DNA from: Nicotiana tabacum
Lineage: Eukaryota > Streptophyta > Magnoliopsida > Solanales > Solanaceae
Reading direction: 5' to 3'
Length of the DNA: 64,000 bases
NCBI RefSeq assembly: GCF_000715075.1
Contig: NC_134102.1
Location: 46,137,348 to 46,201,347, forward strand
Both the position numbers and the translations under genes were made by a program. Below the pieces are notes generated by a model that worked only from the letters and a program-made list of their open reading frames with translations, did no database searches and was not told where the DNA came from. How positions within the stretch are numbered: position 1 is the stretch's first letter; every line of letters begins with the position of its first letter. Below, one piece after another: positions 36,574-47,253 of this stretch.

Positions 36574-37514
36574 TGTGACACCGACAATAGGTATGTGATC
36601 AAAGAAGCGAAAGCATTGAATTGCTATGTTAGCATAGGTAGTGGCAGAATGTTGGCTTCGGTAGTACTTCCTGGCAGTACTTTCACTGTATGAGATAGAG
36701 AACATACTGATGTACTTTCGTTTTTATTCTTATTTCTGGGTATAAATTATGCACAGGCAAGGCACTTTAGGACATCCATATGGGATTCTGACACAAAAAG
36801 TTCTATTTGTTGTCTTCATTTTTTTTATTGGAAACAGAAAAAGTAGGAATCAAATTAACTCAGAATAAGAAGTCACACTAGGTCAGAGAGTGTTCACTTG
36901 TTTCCAGTCCTCATTTTCACAGAAACCCCCAAAAACTTTCCCACATATTTTTCCATTGAAAAACATGGTTTTATCTGTGAACCATTTAAAAAGAAAGCCT
37001 GAAATAATTGGGGCAAGCTCCATATGGACTCTATTCATCTGTTCCTTCAAACCACCAGTTGCTCCATTACTCCTAGCCTCTCCTTGCCTCATCACAACCT
37101 TCGGTGTGAAAGCAATTTGACCCCCTAACCTGGGTATTAAACTGCACGCCAACCTCCATCAGTTTCACAAGAATTTAAGTTTCCTCATTAAATCCAGAAC
37201 TCTTCTTTCCATCATTACTCTTTCTGGACTTCCCGCTAATGCTCCAATTAATGCTCATAGACCTTCAAATTGTCACCATTAATAAAGACTATTATTTCTA
37301 TTTAGCCATTTGAGTGGAGTGGTCCAGTCAGTCTATTAAATCAGGATCCTCACTTTTTCTAATGCAAATTAGAAACATCATAGATGCCAAAACATCCATG
37401 ACTTCTTTCATTCTAGCAATTATTTGTTTATTTCTTTTTCACAAGAGCTTTAAAATTACTAATGAATTTTAGATGAATTGGAACACTTTCATACTTTTTT
37501 TTTTTTTTTCCCTG
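36574..37514. other. Intergenic, one unexplained minus-strand frame
   Basis: An 89-codon minus-strand open frame at 36883-37152 (starts MACSLIPRLGGQ) matches nothing I recognise and may be chance or a decayed gene piece. It lies about 1.1 kb downstream of the last EML exon I could place. Nothing else is visible except a T-run at 37494-37509. Confidence 0.3.
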
Positions 37515-37697
37515 AAGGGGAGCCTGGGCGTAACTGGTAAAGTTGCTGCCATGTGACCAAGAGGTCACGGGTTCGAGCCGTGGAAACCGCCTCTTGCAGA
37601 TATGCAGGGTAAGACTGCGTACAATAGACCTTTGTGGTCCGGCCCTTTCCCGGACCCCGCGCATAGCGGGAGCTTAGTGCACCGGGCTGCCCTTTTT
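37515..37697 (+). mobile_element. tRNA-derived SINE (Au/TS type)
   Basis: It starts gaaggggagcctgggcg. The RNA polymerase III A box is tgggcgtaactgg (37525-37537) and the B box ggttcgagcc (37570-37579). The body includes ggtccggccc and ccgcgcatagcgggagc, and it ends gcaccgggctgcccttttt. This is the arrangement of the plant Au/TS SINE family. The word catacttttttt before (37490) and after (37698) is the target duplication. Confidence 0.9.
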
Positions 37698-38210
37698 CAT
37701 ACTTTTTTTTATTTTGTAGAAATCGAAGACGTCCAGGCCAGCTTGTGCGCGCCCCAACTAATCCACTGAGTACCTGTTACCTCCCACCAACACAAGCACC
37801 AAGTATCTCAGGCGACCAAGGCTTAGAGAACAACAACAACAAACCCAGCGAAATCCCACAGGTGAGGACACAAGCACCAAGTAACTCAGGCAACCAAGGC
37901 TTAGAGAACAACAACAACAACAACAAAAAAAAACCCAGCGAAATCCCACAAGTGAAGTCTGGGAAGGGTAGTGTGTACACAGGCCTTACTCCTTCCTTAT
38001 GAGGGTAGAGAGGTTGTTTCCAGTAGACCTTCGGCCGACCAAGGCTTAGAGAGACGATAAAAAATCACCTAGTATTTTTTACAATGGCATACTTAATTAT
38101 TCGTTGTTTTTATTTATTACTTGTACAATACAAAGGTTCAAAGTGTAAGGACTTCAGACTTAGGAAAGGTCATAGGGATTCCCCAAATCCAAATTATTTT
38201 ACGACAATGT
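37698..38210 (-). mobile_element. RTE-type 3'-tail insertion, minus strand, with 78-bp duplication
   Basis: 37908-38037 is an inverted RTE/SINE tail: on the minus strand it runs from a ccgaaggtct-like start to aacaaccc and TTG repeats. Target copies accaaggcttagaga lie at 37893-37907 and 38038-38052. The tail end plus its flank is repeated in tandem (words cacaagcacc at 37791 and 37869, period 78). 38053-38210 is the downstream flank of EML with nothing else visible. Confidence 0.75.
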
Positions 38211-41200
38211 CTAAAATGAAAAAGAAATGAAAAACCATTTCCACAAAGTCATACCACTTTCACCATCAGATAACTCTCCAAGCCTTGAAATGGCATCTAG
38301 AAGTGCTTGTTCATGCTCCTGCACATTTAAAAAGCACTCGGTATCCTTGTGCAATTAATACGTGGGTATTAAGAATTAACGCGATTGGAAAGTTGAGTGT
38401 CACAAACCTTCAGCACTTTCTTTGCCTTCTCAAACTCAAGAGGATCTGGATGGCCGGCGCCAAAAATCCTCTCCACCTGACCACATTCACTAGTCAATGA
38501 ATCAAATGCACAAAGTGAAAGATCTACATGTGAGGCCTGTTAACAAATGCAGCACTTACCTCTTTGATGAGTGTATCAGTATGAAGTAACTGAATATCAT
38601 CAGATCCTTTCTTTCCTATGCCATTCTGTGATATTGGAAAATCTTTTCTGGATTGAGCTTTAGTCAACCCCCTACCTCTCCCTGCACCTGGAGCACTATC
38701 ATGTCCAGCAGGTCTACTCATGACATGACCTGATCCACCATAATTTCCATGATGAGAAATTCCAGGTTCTTCGCCCTCCCACTGAATATCCTCAGGAGAA
38801 ATCTGTCACAGTAGGGATATACAAGTCTAAACTTTGAAGAAGCTCTTCAAAAAAACTGAAGGAAATGTTGGAAGACAGAAACTGACTACCATATGCCAGA
38901 GCTTGTTTCTTTTTTCGTTTTGATAAACTTTACCACAAGCAAGTTAAGAAAAATTAATGACAGATGAATGAGGAGCTATATTAACAGGAAACCGCAAGTT
39001 TGTTCACATTTTTGGAATATCAGGCATGTATCAGACATGCATTTTGACGCCTCTCCAAAATACTGCAGATCATATCATGCAATACCAGTCTAAGAAAAGA
39101 GGCTGAGAAAGTTTTTGCAACCAAAATCTCCACACATTGTATGTCACACACATTAACTTTTATAACCAAGATAATATGTCATTCATTTGGAATAGCAATC
39201 AACAGAGCAAGTTAGTATGTCAATATCAGAACCAGAAGTTTTCTTGTGTGATTAATGCAAGTCCAATAATCATATATTGGATATATAACTAATGCCTAAA
39301 AATTCACTGCAAGTAGTCCAGTTAAAATTTCCAATTTATTTCAGTAGACATCCAGGTCACTAAAATCAATTGCCACAAAGTGACCTGTATTCCAACAACC
39401 ATAGCTCAAAGTAGTCATGTCTACATTCTTCATATAACATTCAACTGCTGGTGAAATAAAACCCTGTACAACTTAGAAAAAAGGTAACAGTGAAAATTTG
39501 AAAAATGGTACACTCTGAAACAGCTAAAAAACTGCTCTCCACCTCAGAAGAGATGAAAACAGGTAAGTGGATGTGTTTGTATAACTGACCTAAGATAATA
39601 TACGCTTTTTGTAATTAAGTAAAACTCCATTCTAACCTAGATATAGAAGATCCACAGAATAAGATAATATATTATTTTCCAGAGACAAACTTCCCAAAAC
39701 CTAGATGCAAGACAACTCTAGTTCACTAAAAGACTGACAAAGTTACTCACATATGTATGCTCCTTGAAAGAAAACATAAGCTACCTCAATAAACTCAGAC
39801 CAAAAAAAAAAATCCCACCCGACTGACATGGCATCTCACCCGTGCACCAGCAATGCTCCAGACAAATGCTTAACCAGGACGAGAAAGTAAGCCTATCATA
39901 TAACATGATACACCTAAAACAGCTTTTGTTTTTTGATAAAAAGAAATCCATGAGGGTTAATGGTGCACAAATCAAAACTGGGAGCCCCCCCCCCCCACAC
40001 ACACACCCTTCTCCACTTAAATACCAGGCTTTTGTCTCCGGCATGGTTCGAACCCGTGACATGCGCCTACTCCACACATCACTTGCTGCGCCGCTCTTAC
40101 CACTAGAACAAAGCCCGGGGGCAACATTTAAAACAGAATTACAAAAGCTAAAATATCAATCATTAGGATGATACAGTCAAAGGAGGTGAAAACAAACTCA
40201 GCAATATATGGATGACGAAAAGGAAATTTCACGATATCACTACTTAGCAATATGATAAATAACGAACTTGAACAACCAAACAATATGGACATCATCCATC
40301 CCGAAGTGAACTACACTACATTGAGAATGTCAGAACTCATAGATAAACAATGGAGCTGTCTTGGTTTCACTAGTTTACTTAGATATACTAGAGCATTGCG
40401 CTGACACTTATACAGGGTTCTGCCAACGCATATTCCAGAAAATGGAAGTGTGAAGCAGCCTCCCAAACTTCGTTAGATTTGGAAACACACATGCAACGAA
40501 TATGGTTTTTACCATGAATTAGGCAGCAAGGGAAAAACCCAGTTACCTATAAAATTTACGGGTAATAGGTAGAAAAAGTAGAACATCTATATTTGCTCAT
40601 CAAAATATGTGGTAGTTATGTCTTATCAAGGGGAAATCAAGTCAAGTAAAGTTCACATGCGTTTTTTGCCCTTCCCAGCTCTTTTTGAAGGAAGTGGTCT
40701 GATTTCATAATTAAGAATAGTTTTGAACTTTCATTCTGAATCTCTCTTACTATTTCCTATCACTTTCTTGTAAGTGCAAACTTGCCATGAAAAGTTTAAG
40801 ACATGCTTGACCAAAATACAAGCCAATGGAATATATAGCATACACTATTTCCAAGTGTGAGGATGTTGAGATGGATGTGCGGACATACCAGAAAAGACAA
40901 GATTAGGAATGAACTTATTAGGGACAAGGTGAGAGTGGCCTCTGTGGAGGACAAGTTGCGGGAATCGAGGTTGTGATGGTTCAGGCATGTAAATAGGAGA
41001 GACATAAATGCTCCGGTCAGGATGTGTGAGAGGTTGACCATGGCAGGCTTGAGAAAGGGCGGGGTAGGCCAAAGAAGTATTGGGGAGAGGTGATTAGGTG
41101 ATTAGGCAGGACATGTCATTGCTTCACCTCTTCGAGGACATGACTCACGATAGGAAGGTGTAGAGGTCGAAGATTAAGGTGGTAGGTTGACAGGTAGTTG

Positions 41201-44200
41201 TGAGTTTCTCCTAGGCTTACCAATAGTACTAGTACTATTCTTGTAGTCTCTTATTCCTGGTTCGTTATTACTTGTTATATCATTCGCTCCCATTACCATA
41301 TTACATTACTACTGCTTTTGCTTGTTGCTTTATTTTTACTGTTCCTTAAGCCGAGGGTCTATCAGGATCAGCCTCTCTGCCTTTATAGGGTAAGGGGTAA
41401 GGCTGCATACACACTACCCTTTGCAGACCCCATGTATGGGATTAAGCTGGGTTTGTTGTTGTTGTTGTACACTATTTCCAAGTGTATAATAGCAATGTTT
41501 CATGGCAGCAGCAACCACATAAACCAATACGAAAGGATTTACCAACAGGACAACCCAAAAAGTCATTTAACTGTTTTATTCCATGAGAATATAGCATCTA
41601 ACTACCTCAGCAAGGTTGACCCATTCCCATGTCTCATTTGCAGTACCCATGTCATAAACAAGAGCATGTCTACCCTGAAAATTTGCAAGAAGATTTCAGC
41701 ATTCAACCGTGGGGAGAAAAAAGAGTAAATATTCCAATTAAAAAGGATCAGGCATACCTCAGCTGGATTATAATCAGTTATAACTGCTTCATAAAAATTA
41801 TTGTCATCAGGCCATCTAGTCCTCACTTTCCTTCCAACCAATGGATCAGATGATGCTGCCTCAGCAGGTTCAGAAAACCGATTACCGAGTTGGGCTCTTC
41901 CTGAAGGACCAGGAGTAGGGTACTGCATTTTCATTGAAGACGCACCAGGCATCATCTGGCCCTATGAAGATATACATAGCAGGAAAATATCAGAACTATA
42001 GACTGATTTGTACCGCAAGCTTTCACGTTTTTTAGCAACATCTGACTTACAGATTTATGTTTTTTCCCCTTCGGCCCCGCAATAGGTCCTCTCTTGGCAG
42101 CGGATGAAAATGGCTGGTTTGCAGCAGTCACCGCAGGTAGAAGAAAAGTAGGAGATGGCCCAGCAAAGGATTGAGAAGGTAAAGACGGGGCAATCTTCTG
42201 TTTCTTCCGTGAAGCTGAAATGGAGGGGCTGGGTATTGGATCATGAACAGATTGACCACCACCAAGCATACCAGATTGATGCCCACCAGATTGCCTCCAC
42301 TCCCTAAAAGCAATAGAGTAACAATTAGCCCCCAAAACTTTGACAAACTCCAAACTACAGAAAGACTCACCAAAAAAATTCAAGCGGGAGAAAGTGAGCC
42401 TGCTAGCTAGAGAGCTAACCTAATTCTTCTGATGACATCATCATTATTAACTCTAGCAAGAAGTTCTCTATGTTCTTCATTGGACAACCGTAACTCTTTT
42501 CTTAACTCGGTTATCAAACTTTCTTTCTCCTGAAGAAAATATATTAATCAAGTAGTCATTTAAACCTGATCAAACAAATACAAATATTAGATTAACGAGT
42601 ACAGTAATAACAGAATATACCCATGTAATGGCATCAGCTTGAGCTTTAAAGGCTCTCAGAACCGAACTGTATGCTTCTTGCTCAAGTTGATGAATTTGGG
42701 CCTCCATATCTGTTTCTCCGTAAATTCTCGGATAGGGAACAGAACCAATGACAGCAGATCTTCCATTTCCAGTAATTCGACCACCACCTCTGGGAATCCT
42801 ATTTTGATGTGATGGAGGAAGATCATCATCAGTTCCTGCATTAATATCGACAGTTTGTGAGATCTAGAACGTCAGCAACCCTATGCATTGTAAGAAATTA
42901 AAAACACAAAACAAATTATAAAACTTATCTATATTAGCACCATACTATCTATCTATACTATATTAAAAGCACGAACACCCTTAGCAAAATGTGGTTCATC
43001 TCTTTTACCCTTTTAAATAGAATTCACATTGGAATACATAGTCATTTGATTATTTTCCTAATAATTAGAAATAATCACTTAATTAATTCCTTACTATTTA
43101 TGGGTAGTCATTAAATTATTCCCCTAATATTTAGAAATTTAATTTTTCAATTCCTTTCCATTCTAGAATTTCAAGCACTTTTATTTCATACTAGGAAAGT
43201 ATGTTCATTTTCAACTCCAATTATTATTTAGGAGTATTAAATCTTTCCTAAACATAGAAGGTAAGTTTCTTTTAACCACAAAGTTATATTTTTTAGTCAA
43301 ATTAAAAAAGAACCTAATTGCCAATGAGCATACAAATAAAGAAGAAAATAATATACACACGTACAACTACACAAACACGAAGGGTACGTAAGTAGAAATT
43401 AATATAAATTCTTTCACCAAAAAAATAATTTAAATTCATCCCAACTACATACCAACATTTTAGATATATATCAGATTTCTAACGATAAATTTAAGTATAA
43501 TCATATATTATGTTTATAACTTTATGAAGCATATTAGGTAGTTTAAATGAATATAGGTTATTTTACTATGTTAAAATCAACTAATTATTTCAAAATCATA
43601 GATGCACAAGCTTCCCAATCAATTTTCAAAGTTGTATTGTATTTGTTGCACATAATTCTCACCTGAACAACTATACGTGACACTATTAAGAGAAAGATTA
43701 ATGTCAGATAACAAAAGTTAGATCATGATAAAACAACCAAAATGACATAAAGGAACATACACCAAATATTCATAAAGAAGTATTAGGTGAGATATGATCA
43801 TATAAAGTGTTTGTACCTCATAAAATCAAAATTGATGTAATTACATAATCTAACTAACAAATTTAATTGGCCAACTTCGCAATAGACGGTGTAAATCAGT
43901 TGGATTTCAACTCCTGTTTCATAAGCAATTCTCTTTCCTGCGTACTTTCCTCCAACAAAATCAAGGGCAATGGATACGAAAGTACTGTTGTAAAGTTTCG
44001 TCGTTTATCTCATTGTCCATAAATGCAGATAACTGTTGCGTGTAGTCAAAAAGAAAAAAAGATCAAACTAGAGGTGTGGTTAACTAATACTATCCATGAC
44101 TATTAACTAAAAGAAATAAGAGTGATTATTAGCATTTGTAATGTTTTATCATCATAAGACTGATCAGATCTGTCTATAAAGGATGCATGAGAACCTAGGT

Positions 44201-45724
44201 CTATTCCTCACAAAAATTCAAATAATGACGCATCTGAGGACTTTTGTGCGGCAAAGTTTCTTCTTTTATAGAGTTAGATAAATGGGGTTGACATTTATCA
44301 TTTTCAGGAACAAAGAATTTTTCCGTTGATTTTTATTTAATAAATGGACATATAGGATCAGTACTCATCGTTTTCATGAACTTATACTTTTAATTTTTTT
44401 TAACTCAAACATAATTTATATATTTATGAAATTCTCTGAGAAAAATTATACTCATCGAGACAGGAACATGTGCAATGCGCGTATCCTAAGGCTAGTTAAT
44501 AAAGACACCTAAACCTAATGAAAACACCTAGCATTATCCAACTGTCACCTCCTCCGACAGGGACTAATGACGGGCATGGATTCGAACAACTACATAAAAC
44601 AAGAAGGATCCTCACCCTACTGCTCTTGATATGCAAAACAAGGATCACATTCTGCCAATATACATTGAAACTAAGACTAAGCTGCATTGAGAGTACCAAC
44701 AATAACATCCATAAAACAATCTTAAGCTAGTTAGGCAGGCTATATGATTTCCATTTCGCTCTATTTATAACCGTTTCAATAATAAATAATATGGGGTTAT
44801 CTAACACTAGAGGTTCTTTACATTTTCTATTGACATACAAATCTCTAAAAGGATGAAAACCTAATATAAGCATACCAACATGTCTAAGCTTAAAGCCAAA
44901 CTAGTCGGTATCGCCTACATGGATCTTTTGCTTCCATAAAGTTTATTATTTTTTTATTGCCAAGTTTCCATTCATTTCTGAGAGATTCTATGTCTTTTGA
45001 AGCAACTTCCTCCCATGTGATTTTAAGTTTGTTTTAACCCTTCATTCACGCCTGCCTACAAACTGATGTACTTGGAGATTAATGTAAGATGTGACTAAAC
45101 CACCTCAAGCAAATTTCTCTGACCTTATACCACTTCTAAAAATTCGAAACTAAAATTTCAACTTTTACTATATGTCAGATCACGACTCTTCAAGTTCAGT
45201 ACACATCCATAATATAAATTCAGCTAACAAATATGGTTCACAATTTTTTATAACATAACAAGATAAATGTTTTAATTCTTTTTAAATGATAGATATTAAG
45301 TAATGTGTTTTAACTTTGAGCCCATTATTTCATTAAACACATTAATTCTAGCAAGAAAGCAATTTAAACTTCTCAAAAGACAATAACCAAGGAAGGGGAC
45401 ACATACAGGAAAGCAAATAACACCAACCAAAAAGCATTAGTTAAACTGACGAACACATCTCAAAGAAAAAGAATTCCTTAAAATAAGCCGGATACAGATT
45501 TTAATACAATTGCTCAAAATTTCCAAGTCCCAAAAACCTAGTCACAGTAATACGAGACAAAAACAATCGGAAAATTTCATCTAAATAACAATGTACGTGC
45601 TAATTCCACTAACCCCAACCCCAAACCACACTATAAAACCCTATTTGAATGAAAACAAAAATAAAGATCAATTTTTTTGTCAATGTAAAAACTCACCACT
45701 GCTATCATACAGCTCGTAGTCCAT
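38211..45724 (-). CDS. EML: EMSY-LIKE protein with ENT and Agenet domains (9 exons found)
   Basis: Plant EMSY-LIKE proteins are nuclear chromatin readers linked to histone-mark binding and plant immunity. The coding exons on the minus strand are 45697-45724, 42621-42835, 42420-42529, 42051-42303, 41758-41961, 41606-41674, 38560-38802, 38408-38476 and 38256-38318. All have GT/AG borders and consistent phase, giving 418 residues to ...SDGES. The start [10 protein letters not shown] is the usual EML opening. The ENT domain covers about 52-135 (METAQ-like helix [21 protein letters not shown] to VIRRIREWRQ), a basic GPKGKKHK follows near 193-200, and the Agenet/Tudor domain covers about 241-293 ([41 protein letters not shown]). 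The conserved C-terminal block [20 protein letters not shown] is near 375-394. Exon 9 either runs on 14 codons to TAG at 38211 or splices at GTATGA (38254) to an exon I could not find. Introns hold TEs. I am confident of the family but not of the C-terminus. Confidence 0.88.
39923..40128 (-). mobile_element. tRNA-derived SINE in EML intron 6
   Basis: The minus strand has a tRNA-like head with A box region tctagtggtaagagc (40107-40093) and B box ggttcgaacc (40054-40045). A C/G-run and a tail rich in T follow. The word taaaacag flanks it at 39915-39922 and 40129-40136 as target duplication. It is a different family from the SINE at 37515 and lies in the same orientation as the host gene. Confidence 0.75.
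40841..41485 (+). mobile_element. 5'-truncated RTE-type LINE in EML intron 6 (40859-41467)
   Basis: An exact 18-bp target duplication tacactatttccaagtgt (40841-40858 and 41468-41485) flanks it. The start reads [18 protein letters not shown] in one frame, and the next part reads [18 protein letters not shown] after a TGA, the same LINE C-terminal region as at 28554. The 3' end has ccgagggtctatc...ggtaaggctgcatacacac and (TTG)n. It is antisense to the EML transcript, only about 120 bases beyond exon 6, and does not disturb the splice sites. Confidence 0.92.
41606..41961 (-). other. EML: EML exons 5-6: Agenet/Tudor domain
   Basis: Exon 5 (41758-41961) supplies [20 protein letters not shown] and exon 6 (41606-41674) supplies [19 protein letters not shown], splitting the Tudor-like fold at DYNPAE/GRH. 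The aromatic residues expected for a methyl-lysine cage (W, Y, W) are present. Confidence 0.9.
42420..42835 (-). other. EML: EML exons 2-3: ENT domain
   Basis: Exon 2 (42621-42835) ends in ADAITW and exon 3 (42420-42529) begins [20 protein letters not shown], together forming the helical ENT fold. A 91-bp intron separates them. The ENT domain in EMSY-type proteins mediates dimerisation and partner binding. Confidence 0.88.
42836..42951 (-). other. EML intron 1, 3' end
   Basis: This is the acceptor side of the 2.86 kb first intron (42836-45696), with the AG at 42836-42837. The T-rich region before it on the minus strand is short because the Helitron lies only 116 bases away. Confidence 0.6.
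42952..44495 (+). mobile_element. Non-autonomous Helitron in EML intron 1
   Basis: The 5' end TCTATACTATATTAAAAGC follows an A (42951), and the 3' end ...gcgcgtatcctaaggCTAG precedes a T (44496). This is the AT-target, TC...CTRR structure of plant Helitrons without target duplication. A wobble-containing hairpin atgtgc-aat-gcgcgt ends 10 bases before CTAG. No Rep/helicase frame is present; the body is AT-rich. Confidence 0.8.
44496..45696 (-). other. EML intron 1, 5' part
   Basis: AT-rich intron sequence with no open frame or recognisable repeat. It ends at the donor GTGAGT (45696-45691). Confidence 0.6.
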
Positions 45725-46140
45725 AGCCAGCTCGTAAACAGGAACTTCGAGCACCGAATAGAATAGAGCGTCGCCGAAAATATGTCAAATCAAATTGAAC
45801 TAGAACCCGACGGGAAAAAAAAAAGAACCAGAGGCGACGCCGTTTGGGAGTCCAAAATTAAGTGTTAGGGTTTTACAAGTAAGCAAATCAATCAATTGGG
45901 CGTGATTTGGGAAGGGAGAGTATGAGTTCGGGAACGCGGACGTGAAATAAATTTTTCTATTGAGCTTAATGTTAGGATTTGAATTCCGTCTCCTTTGATC
46001 TTTTTCGCTGTTTTCTTTTTTTCCCGTTTGATCATTTGTTTGTCGAATCGAATTTACCACGTGAGGAAAAGCACGTGTGGCTTGGGAGCTGATTAATGAG
46101 TGTAACTAGTAGCAATGTTTGACCCAAGCTATTAAGAGAA
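45725..46140 (-). promoter_or_regulatory. EML upstream region with paired G-boxes
   Basis: It holds the presumed 5' UTR and promoter of EML. Two CACGTG hexamers at 46058-46063 and 46072-46077, 14 bases apart, lie about 335-353 bases upstream of the ATG. G-boxes bind bZIP and bHLH factors in plants. I see no unambiguous TATA box. Confidence 0.5.
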
Positions 46141-47253
46141 CGATATGGATGGTTGTAGGGGCGACTCTGATGCTAAGGCCAGTGAGACTGTTTGGCCAAG
46201 CTTCTCCAGAGGTCAAAAGTATTTTTTTTTCGAATTTTTTTTTTCTAACTTAGGTGTTTGGCCAAGCTTTTTCTTTGGGCAAGCTTTTCTTTCCTTTGCT
46301 ATTACTTTGAATGTTTTGATGTTTTGATGTTTTGCTCTTGCGACTTCAGGCATGATTATGGTTTAAAGTCAATCACTCCCAAGCGGAGATTATTTTATAT
46401 TTTTTAATGCAAAGCTCTCCCAACAAGCGGAGACGTACTCCACGAATCAAGTTCTCCCAACAAGCGGAGACATTTCCTCAGTGCAAAGCTCTCCCAACAA
46501 GAGGAGACGCACTCTACAAGTCAAGCTCTCCCAACAAGTGGAGACATTTTTCAATGCTCTGACAGCTGCGGAATGGTACATAACTCGGCTAACAAATCGA
46601 GTCAAGATCAAGTATCCCAATATCCCGATCCCAAAGAATGGCTCTCCGGCAGCCAGTGATCATCATTCCTGCATCATTTACATCACATCTTAATATATTA
46701 TGCATTGCAATATATGGGTATATGTGTATTTCATTTTTTTGTAGGAACAATTATCGCAACGTGGAACTCTTTCTACGCAGCAAACCAAACTACAACACTA
46801 TGAGGGACAACAAACTCATTAGCGGGCCAAGGATCCAAGTTCAAACATAAAACGACTAGTGGAACTCTAAATCTTCAAATCCTTCAAGTCAAGCAGCAAA
46901 TTCAAGCCATCGCCAGTGCCTAGTCCTCTGTCTCGCTGTATCGTCATAATACGATACTGGGGTAGTTCCTGCGAGTATCGCTTCCTCAAAAATCTTCACT
47001 CCAGAACTACATGAGGCCTGATCCTCCTTAAGCTCGAGGTATGTAAGCAAACCAAAGCCAAAATTCGGCCCTCAATTCCTCCAAAATCTTCCTGAAATCT
47101 TCCTTAACTCTCCCTAAATCCTGCTATCCATAATCTTCCTTAAATCCATATGTCGCTCCTGCAATGCATGCCTAAAGTCGGAACAAAATTGGCATTGGTT
47201 CAATTTCTTTGCCTGAAAACTCTTTCATCGTCTCCGGCCAAAGAGGGGCCGCT
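46141..47253 (+). other. 3' internal end of a large-LTR (Tat/Ogre-like) element
   Basis: It is non-coding. 46175-46290 has two tgtttggccaagctt words typical of a MITE end. 46409-46556 is two 74-bp units with the words ctctcccaacaagcggagac. Near 47010 there is acatgaggcctgatcctcc...gctcgaggtatgtaagcaaacc, text I associate with Tat/Ogre-like 3' regions. The segment ends in the polypurine tract aaagaggggccgc (47241-47253) directly before the LTR. The left border with the EML promoter was not resolved. Confidence 0.5.
46409..46556 (+). repeat. Two 74-bp tandem units (ctctcccaacaagcggagac)
   Basis: Each 74-base unit contains two half-units sharing ctcccaacaag-ggagac. A diverged extra half-unit lies at 46377-46392. 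Such repeats are common upstream of the LTR in large Tat-type elements. Confidence 0.75.

Noticed and set aside
36883..37152. Minus-strand 89-codon frame as last exon or separate gene
   Set aside because: No splice-site logic or family similarity links it to EML, and the length is within chance.
37515..37697. Possible tRNA gene
   Set aside because: A and B boxes are present but there is no cloverleaf or acceptor stem, and the body and target duplications identify a SINE.
40045..40107. Possible tRNA gene on the minus strand
   Set aside because: Same reasons; a tail and flanking taaaacag copies indicate a SINE.
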